From positions 1,639,011 to 1,703,010 of the forward strand of contig NW_006921537.1 of the NCBI RefSeq assembly GCF_000340215.1: a stretch of 64,000 bases of DNA. The letters run 5' to 3'. A model generated the notes under the pieces. That model was not told the origin of the DNA, did not search any database, and saw only the letters and a list, made by a program, of their open reading frames with translations. Shown here in pieces: positions 1-10,915 of this stretch. The position numbers and the translations under genes were made by a program. How positions within the stretch are numbered: position 1 is the first letter of the stretch; every line of letters starts with the position of its first letter. The stretch is from Pseudocercospora fijiensis CIRAD86 (Eukaryota; Ascomycota; Dothideomycetes; Mycosphaerellales; Mycosphaerellaceae).

Positions 1-1
1 G

Positions 2-193
2 ACCACTCCGGTCAAATACTCGGTCCCGAGCACCTATGTCAACGGCAGACCAGTTGCCAAGGAGCCAAGCATGTCACCACCAAAGCGAACTAGTCCATCG
101 GCGAGCCCGCCACAGAATCCGTCCGGCATTAGAAAGCGCCCAGCTCCAAGCAGCATCTTCGCACCAAAGCCGAAGAAGATCATTAAACGATGA
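2..193 (+). CDS. 3' end of an unidentified gene (C-terminal tail)
   Basis: An open frame enters from the left edge and ends at a TGA at 191-193. The 63 visible residues are rich in Pro, Ser and Lys and end in a strongly basic tail (FAPKPKKIIKR) that looks like a nuclear localisation signal. No start codon or domain is in the window, so the product cannot be named. It converges on the tubulin cofactor A gene, with about 150 bp between the two stop codons. The frame is supported by composition and by the absence of stops; homology is not tested. Confidence 0.5.
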   Translation, partial: TTPVKYSVPSTYVNGRPVAKEPSMSPPKRTSPSASPPQNPSGIRKRPAPSSIFAPKPKKIIKR

Positions 194-341
194 GGAAAGC
201 ATCAATTTCACCGAAAAGCACCAAGTAGTGCATATACAGACCACAGTGGTCGATATTAACAGATCATCCTTTCTCGACGCATTTACACAATCAGCAGGCC
301 GCAGAATGGCCTCATCACCCAGCATTATCACACACCACTTC

Positions 342-905
342 TCATGACGACTCTCGAATGGCACCAAGGGCCGCAGCAATTGCTTCCTTGGCCTTGGTGA
401 TATCTTCTGGCGAGCTGTGATCACTAGGACCTTTGTCTTGCTCCTGCAAGAGTGTCAGAACTACTTCAAGCATCACACAGTCGCAGAAATTACAAAGTGG
501 ATATACTTACCAGCCGAGCTTCAAGCTTAGCCTTGGCATCCTCAATCTTCTGCTTGAGTTGTGGGAACATAGCGTTGGTCTCCTCGAGAGCTTTGCGCTG
601 TAACAAGTATTGTACAATTAGCAGCATTCAGTTTGGCATGGATGGAGTTGAACAGGACATGGGCATGAATGTAGCATAGATGCGATGAGAGAATCATGAC
701 CAGATACCCGAAATGCTACTACTACTTCGACTCAACTCACCTCTTGCCTCAGTGTGTATTCAGCATTCTCATCGTTGCTTTGCTCTACTTCGAGCTTGGC
801 AATGCGGGCTTCTTGCGCCTTCTTCTCTTGGTGGTAAGAAGCCTCTTCTTTCACGAGACGATTGAGCGCTGAGGTAGCGATCGCGAGCTGCGAGGGTGCC
901 GGCAT
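342..905 (-). CDS. RBL2: Tubulin-binding cofactor A (Rbl2/Alp31 type)
   Basis: Three exons on the minus strand: 905-741, 597-511 and 443-342, joined at GT-AG introns, give 117 residues, close to the usual family length of about 110. The N-terminal LNRLVKEEASYHQE, the central ENAEYTLRQE and the MFPQLKQKIEDA stretch are hallmarks of the family, which folds as a three-helix bundle and is mostly charged helix. Known role: a cytosolic chaperone that holds folding intermediates of beta-tubulin and passes them on in the tubulin heterodimer assembly pathway. The start at 905 is the first ATG of the conserved frame. It is transcribed away from MCM4 across a 239-bp shared upstream region. Confidence 0.95.
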
Positions 906-1144
906 GGTGAGTCCTGGTTGTCGCTGTCACTGTTTCGATCGCGGGTTCAGAGATAGACTTGATATTGCGTAGAGCAGTCCGAGCATGATGAACTACGATA
1001 CGATACCTCTATCGGCACCTTGGCGAATTAAGGTTTCAATTTACTAGCGCGACGCGTTCGCGTGAGCTTTTCGCGTCTGCTTCTGCGATACTGCCCCTTC
1101 TCACGATCACCACGAGCTGCCACTTTCTTAAGCTCAAAGACAAA
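906..1144. promoter_or_regulatory. Shared upstream region of cofactor A and MCM4, with an MCB-like ACGCGT box
   Basis: The 239 bp between the two divergent start codons hold an ACGCGT hexamer at 1052-1057, within a run of CGCG-type words (1048-1075). In yeasts ACGCGT is the MluI cell-cycle box bound by MBF, which drives G1/S genes including MCM genes. Its position 88 bp before the MCM4 ATG fits that role. The match is exact in sequence; its function here is inferred. Confidence 0.5.
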
Positions 1145-4100
1145 ATGGCAGACTCATCACCAGCATCAAGACGATCAACACGATCAAACAACAACACACC
1201 TCGCCGCTCTCAACGTGGTTCTCAGGCACCGCGATCGTCCGCTGCACCACCGAGCGATCCCCCTCAGCCAGACGAAGATGCTGCAAACTCACAACTCCAG
1301 AGCGAGGCAGGCGCAGCATCGAGCCGGAATGGAACACCAATAGGCACTCAAAATAGCAACTCACAATCTCAAGCACCTCCCACAAGCAGCCCGCTCTTCT
1401 TCCGCAGTTCGCCAGCTGGGAGTCAGAGTCAATCGCAGAGCCAGAGCTTAGGCGTGCCGGCCAGAGGCAGCGTCAATGGAAGCAGTCCGCTCAGACAGAG
1501 ATCTGATGCCCAAACTCCAGCTGGTCTGAGTAGTGAAGGTGGCAGAACTCCTAGAGCAAACGGAGCAAACATTGGCGGTGAGCAGAACTAGGGAAACTTT
1601 TGCGCAAGAGCAAAGCACTGATAACGTTCGCAGACTCCTCTCCAATTCACTACGCCACAAGCTCGGATGCTGCAGGACCCAGATCGAATGGTAACAGACA
1701 GCACGGAACGAGTTCGACTGGTCTTTTCGTACGATCTGGTCTCGGAAGCCAGCCCAGCGCAAGAGAAAGGAGGCATGACATCAATTCAGATTTGCTAGAC
1801 AGCTCAACCAGGCGACGACAGCTTTTTGTGGACGAAAATGGTGCTCCAGTCCCAATCGACCCTTCGGACGCAGCCACATTTTCGAATCTGAACCCAAACA
1901 CATCAGATGCTGCTGCGCTTGGCGGCCGTGGCACAAGATTCATTTGGGGTACAAACATTTCCGTGCAAGATTCTTGGTCAGCTTTCAAGGACTTCGTGTT
2001 CAACTTTCAAAAGAAGTATCGCATGGTCCAAGATGGAGAACTCACGGAAGGCGAGAGCTTGGACAACGAGCATCCAGGTCTCGAGAAGCCAGCTCTTGCT
2101 CAGTGCGAGACTATGCTGGAACTTGGGACGAAGTGCTTCTACTTGGACTGCAAAGATCTCAAGGCATATCCAGGCACGAAGAAGCTGTACCATCAATTGC
2201 AATCTTATCCAAGTGAGATCGTTCCCTTGATTGATGGCGCCATCAAGGACACCCTGATGGAGCTTGCTGAGAAGAAGATGGGCGAGCGGAGATCACAACC
2301 ATCTCAGAATGGTCGCACAGATCGATCAAGCTCGATGCCACCCATGCCCAGCTCAGACCTCGACAATGATATGAATGGCGGTGCAACACCACGACCAGCC
2401 CCACAGCCCTCCGCAGATGAGCAAGACTTGTATGCAGAGGTGGAGAGCTCATCTTACCGCGTGCGACCATTTGGTCTCGATAAGAACATCAATCTGCGAG
2501 ACCTCGACCCGAAGGACATGGACCAGCTGGTGTCAGTCAAGGGCTTGGTCATTAGGACAACCCCAATCATCCCAGACATGAAGGACGCATTCTTCCGCTG
2601 CTCCGTCTGCCATCATACCGTCAAGGTTGACCTCGACCGTGGCAAGATTGCCGAACCCACTCGTTGTCCAAGAGAAGTATGCAGCGCTAGCAACAGCATG
2701 CAAATCGTGCACAACCGATCTGGGTTCGCAGACAAGCAAGTCATCAAGCTACAGGAGACCCCAGACTCTGTTCCAGATGGACAGACTCCACATTCCGTCA
2801 GCTTGTGTGCTTACGATGAGCTGGTCGACATTTGCAAGGCTGGTGATCGTGTCGAAATTACGGGCGTCTTCAAGTGCAACCAGGTTCGCGTGAACCCACA
2901 TCAACGAACTGTCAAGAACATCTTCAAGACATACGTGGACTGCTTGCACATCCAGAAAGTGGACAAGCGCCGCATGGGCATCGATCCAAGCACAATCGAA
3001 GAGCAACTTGCGGAGCAGGCCGCTGGAAGCACGGAAGAAGTCCGAAAAGTCAGCGAAGAGGAGGAGGAGCGAATCAAGGAGGTCGCTTCAAGACCTGACG
3101 TCTACGAGCTTCTGGCACGATCGCTGGCTCCCTCGATCTACGAGATGGATGATGTGAAGAAAGGAATTCTCCTCCAGCTTTTCGGCGGTACAAACAAGAG
3201 TTTCGAAAAGGGAGGATCGCCGAAGTACAGAGGTGACATCAATGTCTTGCTGTGCGGTGATCCCTCCACGTCGAAATCGAAGATGCTGGAGTACATCCAC
3301 AAAATCGCTCCTCGCGGTGTGTACACTTCTGGAAAAGGTTCCTCGGCTGTGGGTCTGACAGCCTATGTGACTCGCGATCCGGAAACCAGATCACTTGTTC
3401 TCGAATCCGGTGCGCTCGTCCTGTCTGATGGAGGTGTCTGCTGCATCGACGAATTCGACAAGATGTCCGACAGCACCCGCTCGGTCCTCCACGAAGTCAT
3501 GGAACAGCAGACGGTCTCGATTGCCAAGGCTGGCATTATTACCACTCTCAACGCTCGAACATCGATTCTTGCTTCTGCCAACCCCATTGGCAGCAAGTAC
3601 AACGTCAACCTTCCTGTGCCGCAAAACATCGATCTGCCACCAACGCTCCTTTCCAGATTTGATCTCGTCTACCTTGTGCTAGATCGCATTGACGAGAGCA
3701 CTGATCGTAAGCTGGCAAGACATTTGGTTGGCATGTATCTCGAAGACACTCCAGAGAATGCCAGCCGGGATGAGGTCTTGGTAAGTCCTGTCGATGCCAC
3801 AACTCTTTCGAGTCTCTTGCTAACCTCCCCTCTAGCCCGTCGAGTTCCTCACGTCCTACATCTCCTACGCCCGCACCAACATCCACCCCAAAATCTCTCA
3901 ACCCGCCGCCGATGCTCTCGTCCGCCACTACGTCGCGATGCGAAAACTCGGCGAAGACATTCGTGCCTCAGAACGTCGCATCACAGCCACAACCCGTCAA
4001 CTCGAATCCATGATTCGTCTCTCCGAAGCCCACGCAAAAATGCGTCTCAGCTCCACCGTCTCCGAAGAAGATGTAGAAGAAGCCGTTCGTCTTATCCAAT

Positions 4101-4423
4101 CCGCTTTGAAACAAGCTGCCACAGATGCAAGAACTGGTCTTATCGATATGGGTCTTTTGACCGAGGGGACTTCTGCGAGTGAGAGGAAGAGGAAGGAGGA
4201 TTTGAAGAATGGGGTTGTTTCGGTTTTGGATGAGTTGCTTAGGGGTGGGAATTCGAGTGTTAGGTATGGTGATGTTGTGAGAACGCTTTCGGAGCAGAGT
4301 TCTGTGCCGGTTGAAGGGCAGGAGTTTGCTGAGGCTGTGAGGGCTTTGGAGGCGGAGGGGAAGGTGCAGGTTATTGGGGAGGGACCTAGGAGGAGTATCA
4401 GGAGGGTTACCGGTGTGGCGTAG
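1145..4423 (+). CDS. MCM4: DNA replication licensing factor MCM4
   Basis: Three exons (1145-1577, 1634-3780, 3836-4423) encode 1055 residues. The first about 230 residues are a Ser/Gln/Pro-rich disordered tail typical of MCM4, followed by the short DSSPIHYATSS motif also seen near the N terminus of fungal MCM4. A zinc-binding C-x2-C...C-x4-C element starts near residue 467. The AAA+ core has the MCM Walker A GDPSTSKSK (from 686), Walker B CIDEFDKM (from 748) and the SRFDLVYLV arginine-finger region (from 818). The C terminus carries a winged-helix-like segment. Role: a subunit of the MCM2-7 replicative helicase loaded on origins in G1. Both introns (56 and 55 nt) restore the frame exactly. 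An MCB-like box lies upstream. The gene converges on RUB1. Confidence 0.96.
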
Positions 4424-5050
4424 AATGTATGGGATGATGAAATGGTGATGATGGATCTTGGTTTGTTTGGTGTTCCTGGCGTTTTGTATGCAATGAGCGA
4501 ACGTGGTGGGATTGAGGAATGTGTGCTGTTTTGGGTGTAGATGATACCGCAGTTATGAATCGCAGATTTCTGATGCCTACTCAGATGTCAATAATCTTGT
4601 GCCTTTGTCTCCTGCTTGCAAGGTCAGTCGTCAAAAGAGGTTTCCAAGCACATTCATGCTTTTCCGCGTAGGCTCAACGCTCTCAACCTGTTCGTGTGAC
4701 AGCGAAAACGGGGCAATGAAGGTGTATCTGCTGCTCATCAGCGCATGCGCGCTAATCGTGTCTTGTTCGTGGTATCTCAGGTCTAATCGAGAAGTCTTGG
4801 AAGTCATTTCCTAGCTCGTTGCAAATGCATCGTCCTTCAGGCTAGGAGCTCAAATTTTGCTCAATCGCACGATCAACCTCCATTGCTCTTTCCTCACTCG
4901 TCGATAGACATGTTTCCGAAGTCTTGCCCTTCTGACCTTCCGTCGCTCGGTCTGCAGTCGCTCCTCTTCTCGAGCCTGTTCTTGCGCGCGTAGCCATCGC
5001 AGCGGGCAGATCATCTTTCAGGTAATTCTCACCGTCAGCAAAGACTGCTT
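4424..5050. other. Convergent intergenic region between MCM4 and RUB1
   Basis: About 630 bp between the stop codons of MCM4 and RUB1. It should hold both 3' untranslated regions. A 71-codon frame at 4599-4814 and the part of a long minus-strand frame beyond 5051 have no recognisable motif and look like chance frames. Confidence 0.6.
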
Positions 5051-5439
5051 TCAGCAAGAAGATTGCCCACCACGGAGGGCAAGAACCAAGTGTAGAGTCG
5101 CGCCGCCTTCGAGGTTGTATTCTGCTGCGGTCTTGTCGTCGTTCCTGTTTGAGCCCCCACATCGCGTCAGCCAAATTCTTCTCGTCTTCAAACTCTGGTA
5201 TATGGGCGTGTGTCTGTCTTACATCTGCTTGCCGCCAAAGATCAAGCGTTGTTGGACGGGTGGGATGCCTTCCTTCTCCTCGACCTTTTCCTTGATTTTC
5301 GAAACTCTGTCGTCGGGCTCGATGTTCAGTTCGATCTCTTTGCCGGTGAGGGTACGGACTCTGTGCCGTTGACGAGATGGTTAGCAATCGCGTTGGATTT
5401 TGAATGATGACCGTAATGGTAGCCTTACTTGATCTGCAT
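5051..5439 (-). CDS. RUB1: NEDD8/Rub1 ubiquitin-like modifier
   Basis: Three exons on the minus strand: 5439-5429 (11 nt), 5360-5223 and 5144-5051. Splicing gives 80 residues beginning [15 protein letters not shown] and ending [10 protein letters not shown]. The ubiquitin fold core, the EEKEGIPP loop and the LRGG end are all present; Ala72 (in LALRGG) is the residue that separates NEDD8 from ubiquitin (Arg72). The last four residues must be removed by a Nedd8 hydrolase to expose Gly76. Role: conjugated through Ula1/Uba3 and Ubc12 to cullins, activating SCF-type ubiquitin ligases. A long uninterrupted minus-strand frame (4842-5687) covers the same DNA out of frame for part of its length and is not the gene. 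Confidence 0.95.
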
Positions 5440-6448
5440 TTTGACGATGTTGTCGCGGATGTGCTCTGAGGGCGCTTAGGTGTAGTAGAGACAGCGGTCG
5501 AGGTGGAGGAATCAGCGATCCAAGTGTTTGTCTTTAGAGGGAAGAAACACAGAAGTGTTGTTGATTCAGCAGTGATGTCGATGTCGATATCGATGCCACA
5601 TGGCGGGGCAGGCTGCAATTCCGGCCCGAGCTTTCGCCTTTCCTGCTTTGATAATGTTTGCTTTGGTTCACTCCCTACGTCCTCCACGTGAAATACCGCT
5701 ACTCTTTCATCGACATCGCCAGAACGGTACGGAGACTTCGACTTCGCGGTGTCGATCTAATCATGGAAGCTTCTGCAGTAGACGCGTCTCGAAGCTGAAA
5801 GGAAGATCACTATCTATGTCACCCATATCAGCAACAACGACGTGTTGCAGCTGGCATATGAAGCTGTATTCTCGTGCTATCCACAGGCGTGTAGACTTTA
5901 CGTTCGAACTTTGACCACGCCTTTCATCTCTGCAGTCTGCACTGCCGCACTGTTGTCAGGACCGCCGGACAGGAAGGCTTGGCAGCTCAACATCATCTTC
6001 ACGATTTTCACTCATCGGCATCTGGGCTGCATGGCCTTCGTTAGGTCTTGGAGTTTCGGTTATGCTGAGATATCCGACAAAATACTTGTGGATCGGGTCT
6101 GGGAGACTTTGGATTCTCGGCTCACTCACAAAACCTCTTCTTCTAGACATTTGTCGGCATGATTTATACTTGGCAGCCTTACTGCACGACCGGGACAATT
6201 GGCACCCTCCAATATCTAGGCCACCACCTAGTGCAAGCCGATAACCAAATCTGTTGCTTCTCTGCTTGCGAGTACAGCCTCTCTGCAGTAGATACGAGCC
6301 CAAGGTAGGTCGAGGCCGGAAAGGTTCGCGACGCACAAGATTGGAGAGGCCGCATGAAGGCGGCCATTTTGTGCTTCGTATGAAAAGCATTGTTTGCTTC
6401 CCACTTTCTCTCACACTACTGACCTACACCACGAAATAATATTGAACA
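5440..6448. other. Intergenic region, no gene recognised
   Basis: About 1 kb of normal-composition DNA between RUB1 (-) and the cysteine-rich gene (+). Several frames of 60 to 150 codons exist on both strands (the longest minus, 5956-6414) but none shows a domain, a signal peptide or paired splice sites that I trust. It probably contains the promoters of both flanking genes. Confidence 0.5.
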
Positions 6449-7441
6449 ATGTCTACACCACCCTCCATGTCCTGTCCTTCAGGAGGCACCTTCTACGCCT
6501 GCCTCAATGACAGCAAGTTCGTCGGTTGCTGTGCCTCGAATGCTTGCGGCAGTACTGGTTGTCCAGCGGAAAATCTTTACGCAGCATCTTTCGAATCCGT
6601 AAGTGAATCCCACTATTACGAATCGTTCATGAACTTACTGGCTTGCCTCCCTTAGTCTCAATACGGACAATACTCAGATCAGGAATGCGACGCAGGACAG
6701 TTCTGGACACGCCGAGACACAACACCACCATTCTGGGGCTGCTGTAAATCTAATCCTTGTAATTCTGGGTGTTCTAATGGGCATTTGGCTCAGGGCTGGA
6801 GCGTATCTGAGTAAAGATCCAAATAATGCGGCGGCTTTCGAGGCTTTGAATGGGGCGGCGGTAATTTCTGCTGCTTCTGCTCCGTCGAGTACGACAAGTA
6901 GCTCTGCTGTCACAAGTTCTGGGGCATCAATGTCAACGCTCGTGACCGAAACATCAGCTACGGCGTCTTCGACAGCTTCTTAGTCTGTGGCATCATCTCA
7001 GCGTGCCAGTCCAGCCGGAGCCATAACAGGAGGCGTAGTTGGCGGTCTTGCAATTCTCGCAGCGCTAGTCTTTGGACTCGTCTGGCTGCTCCGTCGAAAA
7101 CGTTGTTCTTCTCCCTCTTCTTCAGTCCCACTTCACCAAGCAAGAGAATTACAGCAACCACACGAGAGCAGAGAAAAGACGACCAAGCAGGAGCCTACAA
7201 GTGAGCCAAGACTTCACCGACTCGTTTCTTCCTTTCTTGCTGACGTCTGGCAGGCTACTATCAACCTTCCTCGCCATATTTGCCACAGCCTCCCTACTCT
7301 CCAGCTCCACCGAGTTATGCCACGAATGAAAGAGAGAGGCAACGGCCGGCGAGTGAGCTGCCAGGTTCTACTGCTGAATGCGAGATGGAAAGTGGACAGA
7401 GGTATCATCCTTACCGAGTCTCCTCACAACAGCAATGCTGA
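6449..7441 (+). pseudogene. Cysteine-rich single-pass membrane protein, probably disrupted
   Basis: Exon 1 (6449-6598) and the following exon from 6656 encode two similar cysteine-rich blocks (FVGCCASNACGSTGCP and FWGCCKSNPCNSGC), a layout common in a fungal family of small surface proteins. Downstream come a Ser/Thr-rich stalk, a transmembrane helix (GAITGGVVGGLAILAALVF, about 7018-7074), a basic stop-transfer RRKR, then after an intron at 7201-7253 a Pro/Tyr/Gln-rich cytoplasmic tail ending at 7441. Two lesions break the simple model: a frame change between 6777 and 6811 (just before AYLSKDPNNAAAF) and an in-frame TAG at 6981-6983. A 199-nt intron at 6803-7001 would skip both in frame and give about 227 residues, but would remove a segment that still reads like family protein. 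Function is not known. Confidence 0.55.
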
Positions 7442-7955
7442 GCAGTCTCGAGTGTGAAACGTGGAGAAGTGGAGAGAGTGGAGGATATTGGTATCTGGGG
7501 TAAACTCAAGGTATGGACCCCATTGCTGGCTACTTAGGGTTTCTCCAGTAGTAGTTCTTGTTGCTGCGGTATCATTTTGTTGAGAGCATCTCCGAGCACG
7601 CTTGAGAGGCGGCTCTTGCTTACTTTTGCAAGGTTCCTTGTGCCAATTTGGTTGCCCTGTTGATGATATGCTTTGCTTGGCCCATCAATGCTCTCTATCT
7701 CTAAAGAATGCGAGACCTCCAGTTCCGCACTGTGATGACAGTAAGGCGGACGACTACTGTCCGGGTCGAGTATGGATGGTGCTGAGCTGCAACACGAAAT
7801 CGGCAAGTCATGTCTCTGCACCATTACTCTTCATAGCCGGTCAGTCAGCCAAAAAAGCAAGGAGAGGTAAAAGCCAGGCGTAACCGAGATATCACGTCCG
7901 AAAGTCTCGCGCTTCGACGGCCTCCGGCATTCGTATCTTCCATGCATGGTACAGC
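7442..7955. other. Intergenic region up to the repeat block
   Basis: About 500 bp of normal composition (CA and TG present). Overlapping frames of about 95 codons on both strands (7534-7883) have no recognisable motif. Nothing further seen. Confidence 0.5.
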
Positions 7956-8076
7956 GTCTTCGCGCATCGGAGGGCTATTACTTTTACGCTTAACAGTGAA
8001 GCCGAGTTTTCAATTGGCCCAAACCCTTGCTAGCCCAGAACGGGGGAAAATTGATAGCCTTCCGATGCGCGAAGAC
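7956..8076. repeat. 23-bp inverted repeat at the left edge of the RIP block
   Basis: Arms 7956-7978 and 8054-8076 (GTCTTCGCGCATCGG... and its complement) match at 22 of 23 positions around a 75-nt spacer. The element sits where normal DNA gives way to RIP-mutated DNA. It could be a small inverted-repeat element, a terminal piece of a larger transposon, or a hairpin left by a rearrangement. No target duplication is visible next to the arms. Confidence 0.6.
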
Positions 8077-8078
8077 TA

Positions 8079-8180
8079 GTAATGGAGCCCACTATCTAGT
8101 ATATAGTATATACAATGTATATTATACGGTATATATAGGGGTCGGAAATGAAGGTATTATATACACCTATAGGGCCTATA
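8079..8180 (+). repeat. Diverged direct repeat, copy 1
   Basis: The segment starting TAGTAATGGAGCCCACTATC recurs as TAGTAATAGAGCCTACTATC at 12062, followed in both by a TATA-rich run and a TATACACCTATAG word. The two copies are about 4 kb apart in the same orientation and flank the hAT gene. A 23-bp piece of copy 1 (8115-8137) also recurs exactly at 11022-11044. They may be terminal or promoter sequences of related elements. Confidence 0.5.
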
Positions 8181-8369
8181 ATTATAGGTTATTAGTACTA
8201 ATTAGGGTCGCTGCCGCTAGCGGCTAGCACCTAGCCGCCGTACTATACTACTAGTAGTCGCACTATATTATTAGCCCTCGCACTACCTACGAGAGGTATT
8301 ATATTAGCACTACGAGAACCGCGTTTTATCGCGTTACTATCGCGCTTGCTATACTAACTGCTATACAAA

Positions 8370-10915
8370 ATGCGATAGATTAAGAAGCAGTAGAAGGGCT
8401 AGAGATATAGCAATAGTACGAGGGCTAGGTAATAAAAATTAGACAAGGAAGAGCCGTATCTCTAGCGGAACGACAATAGCGTAGAGTATATATCTATAGA
8501 GGATATAATAGACTATTTTGTATATAGAATTCCTCCTCTTTCTATAGTAGACTGCCTATTAGATTCTATCTCTTATATAGACCTATTTCTATCGAACTCC
8601 GCTATCTATTACTATGTCCGATAGCTTGTCTTTAAGTTAATAATAACAGGCTATTCTTAGTAAGCGTAAGCGTAGTAAAGACGCCTATTAGTCTCTCGTT
8701 ACTCGAGAGATTATCTAAGGCAAGACATACCCTCTAGTAACTTATAACTTCTATAGTAATGTCTAGTATTTAAACGCTAAGACTCGGACGATCTACTATC
8801 TTAAGAAGTGCAAGTTGTTACTAGAAGAGCACTAGCCTGTCTATTAGCCTTACCTTATTACTAAAGATCTAGATATTAAGCTAGTATCTAATCTACTAGA
8901 TAGTAATAGAGATAAGGAGCCCTTTACGCCTAGGCTATAGTAAACGACCCTTATTATTAGCAATAATAGCTATATCGACTTTATAACTCTAGAAGACTAT
9001 AAGAATGCTTGTAAGGGGGTTACTAAGTAGGTGTTTGCCTCTAGTAACTAGTTAAGTATTACTAAGTATCTAACCTTCGCTATATAGTTAAAGAAACTAA
9101 GACTAGCCTTTAAACCTCCGACCCGCTAGTAGCTTATATATAAGTATCTGCCTCGTATTTACGAGGAATTAAAGGCGGAGATAGAAGCTAATATCTCGAA
9201 GAGCTATCGGATTACTTTCGTAACTAATAGGTAGACTAATAATAGTAGGAGGTCGAATACTAACTATCTCGCAGTTACGCCTCGAGCGGTATACTTCGTC
9301 GGTTCTAAGAAAGTCGGCATTTATCGTAGTACTATAGAGCACTATACTAAAGGCCTTCGGAAGGCGATAGAGCTATATAGCGATAAAGTAGTTGCTTTAA
9401 CTGCTAACAATGCGAATGTTGTAGCGGCTATAGCGAAATTGGTATATCGAAGATTAAATATAGAAGTCGGACCCCCGCTAGGCTATAAGCAGACCGCCCC
9501 TTTCCGTCTTATCTACGCTTATCTATTAGGCTGTTAGATACGCTAACCCTAAATAGGTTAGGCTTTACAAACCTAAAATTATTACGATTAGGTACTGTTC
9601 TTATAAAGTTAAACTTCTTATAGACGATATTTACTAATATTATACTATCGACGAGTTCTTTACGCGCCTACTAGCGGTATCTAACTACTTTAAGAACACC
9701 CTCCTGCTATTCGAACTGCTATTAGACATTAGTAAGGGCAAGGTACGGTAGTTTTAGTTACTAGGAGAGACCCGCTAGTAGGGTAAGCTATACTACGCAA
9801 AGGCGGTCTTCGAGAACCGCAACTGTATTTAAGAGCTTCGTATATAAGAATACCGCCTACTAGAAGGCTAGAACAAGGCTAGTACTTCTTAGAAGTTAGC
9901 CTAGTAGGCGGTCTGTTAGATTACTAAGCGTAGTAACTTCTAGAAGCAATTAGATAACTATATTAAGCTAATAGAGCCCTTCCTTTAGGTTACTATCTCT
10001 CTCGAAGCCGACAAACTACTATTATCTTATGTCTATAGTTGCTTTAAGTAGCTTTATAACACCTCCTAGAACAACCCCTTTATTAGTAATAAAGAACTCG
10101 AAGAGATAATCGATTTGTAATATAAGGAGCTATATAGGCCTATTATGCTTATCGCCTATCTTACTAACGCAAAGGAGCGACAACACCCTTAACGATAGGA
10201 CATTATTGTCGGCATAGAAGAGTTAACCGCCTATATAGACTTCTTAACTATATATTGCCGCCGGCAAGGCCGAAGCAGCTTACTGCCTAGTTATAAGTAT
10301 ATACCTAAGTCTCGCTTAGAGGTCGAGTCTCGTATAGCTAGTCTCCTTACTAATCTCTTTACCTTATATAACCGTAGAGGCGTCTTTGCTAATTCTATTA
10401 TATAGGCTTCTGCGAAGGCAATAACTCTATTACAATAGTAGCACAACCTCGTTAAAGACTACTTTCCGGAGCTGTCTGTCTTATATATACTAGTACTATC
10501 TATCTGTCTAACAACTAGCGCTACTAAGCGTAACTAGTCGGCTTATAGCTTTATTATTAACCTCCGCCGTAATCGACTATCCTTAGAGGTCGTAGAGATG
10601 CTAGTCTATTACTATTAGAACCTCTAGATTAAGTATAAGATTAAGAATAATATACTAGACGACGATAACTTCGACTTACTATAAGACATGCTTCGAGAGC
10701 TATATAAGAAGAGCTAACTATCTTAGATTTAATATAATGCCGAGTCTATTAACTAAGACTTCGATACGTAGCCGTAGAGTCCGCTATATATAGAAAATAG
10801 CGACGACGAGAGTTATAAAGTAGCCGCCGAAGAGGCGGCAATAGCACTTCTATAAGCCTCTACTACTTAGTCTTAGTCTACTTAGTCTGTCTAGTCTTAC
10901 TATATTAAATACTAT
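8370..10915 (+). mobile_element. hAT-type transposase remnant (DUF659 plus hAT dimerisation domain), RIP-inactivated
   Basis: A DUF659-like block lies at about 9190-9450 (SYRITFVTN, then a TAG at the expected Trp and TN), with the typical ...VYFVGSKKVG... and a later ANNANVVAA stretch. A TR-stop-GKLYYAKAVFE block is near 9770-9815. The C-terminal hAT dimerisation domain is clear at about 10510-10650: RN-stop-SAYSFI, RRNRLSLE and EMLVYYY, where the stop stands at the invariant Trp. An acidic tail follows to about 10915. The DUF659 and dimerisation blocks are in different frames, so an intron or an indel lies between. hAT transposases cut and paste elements flanked by 8-bp duplications; I could not define the ends of this one. 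Confidence 0.7.

Noticed and set aside
4842..5687. A 281-codon minus-strand frame
   Set aside because: It reads through RUB1 introns and mostly out of the RUB1 frame; the spliced NEDD8 model is fully conserved.
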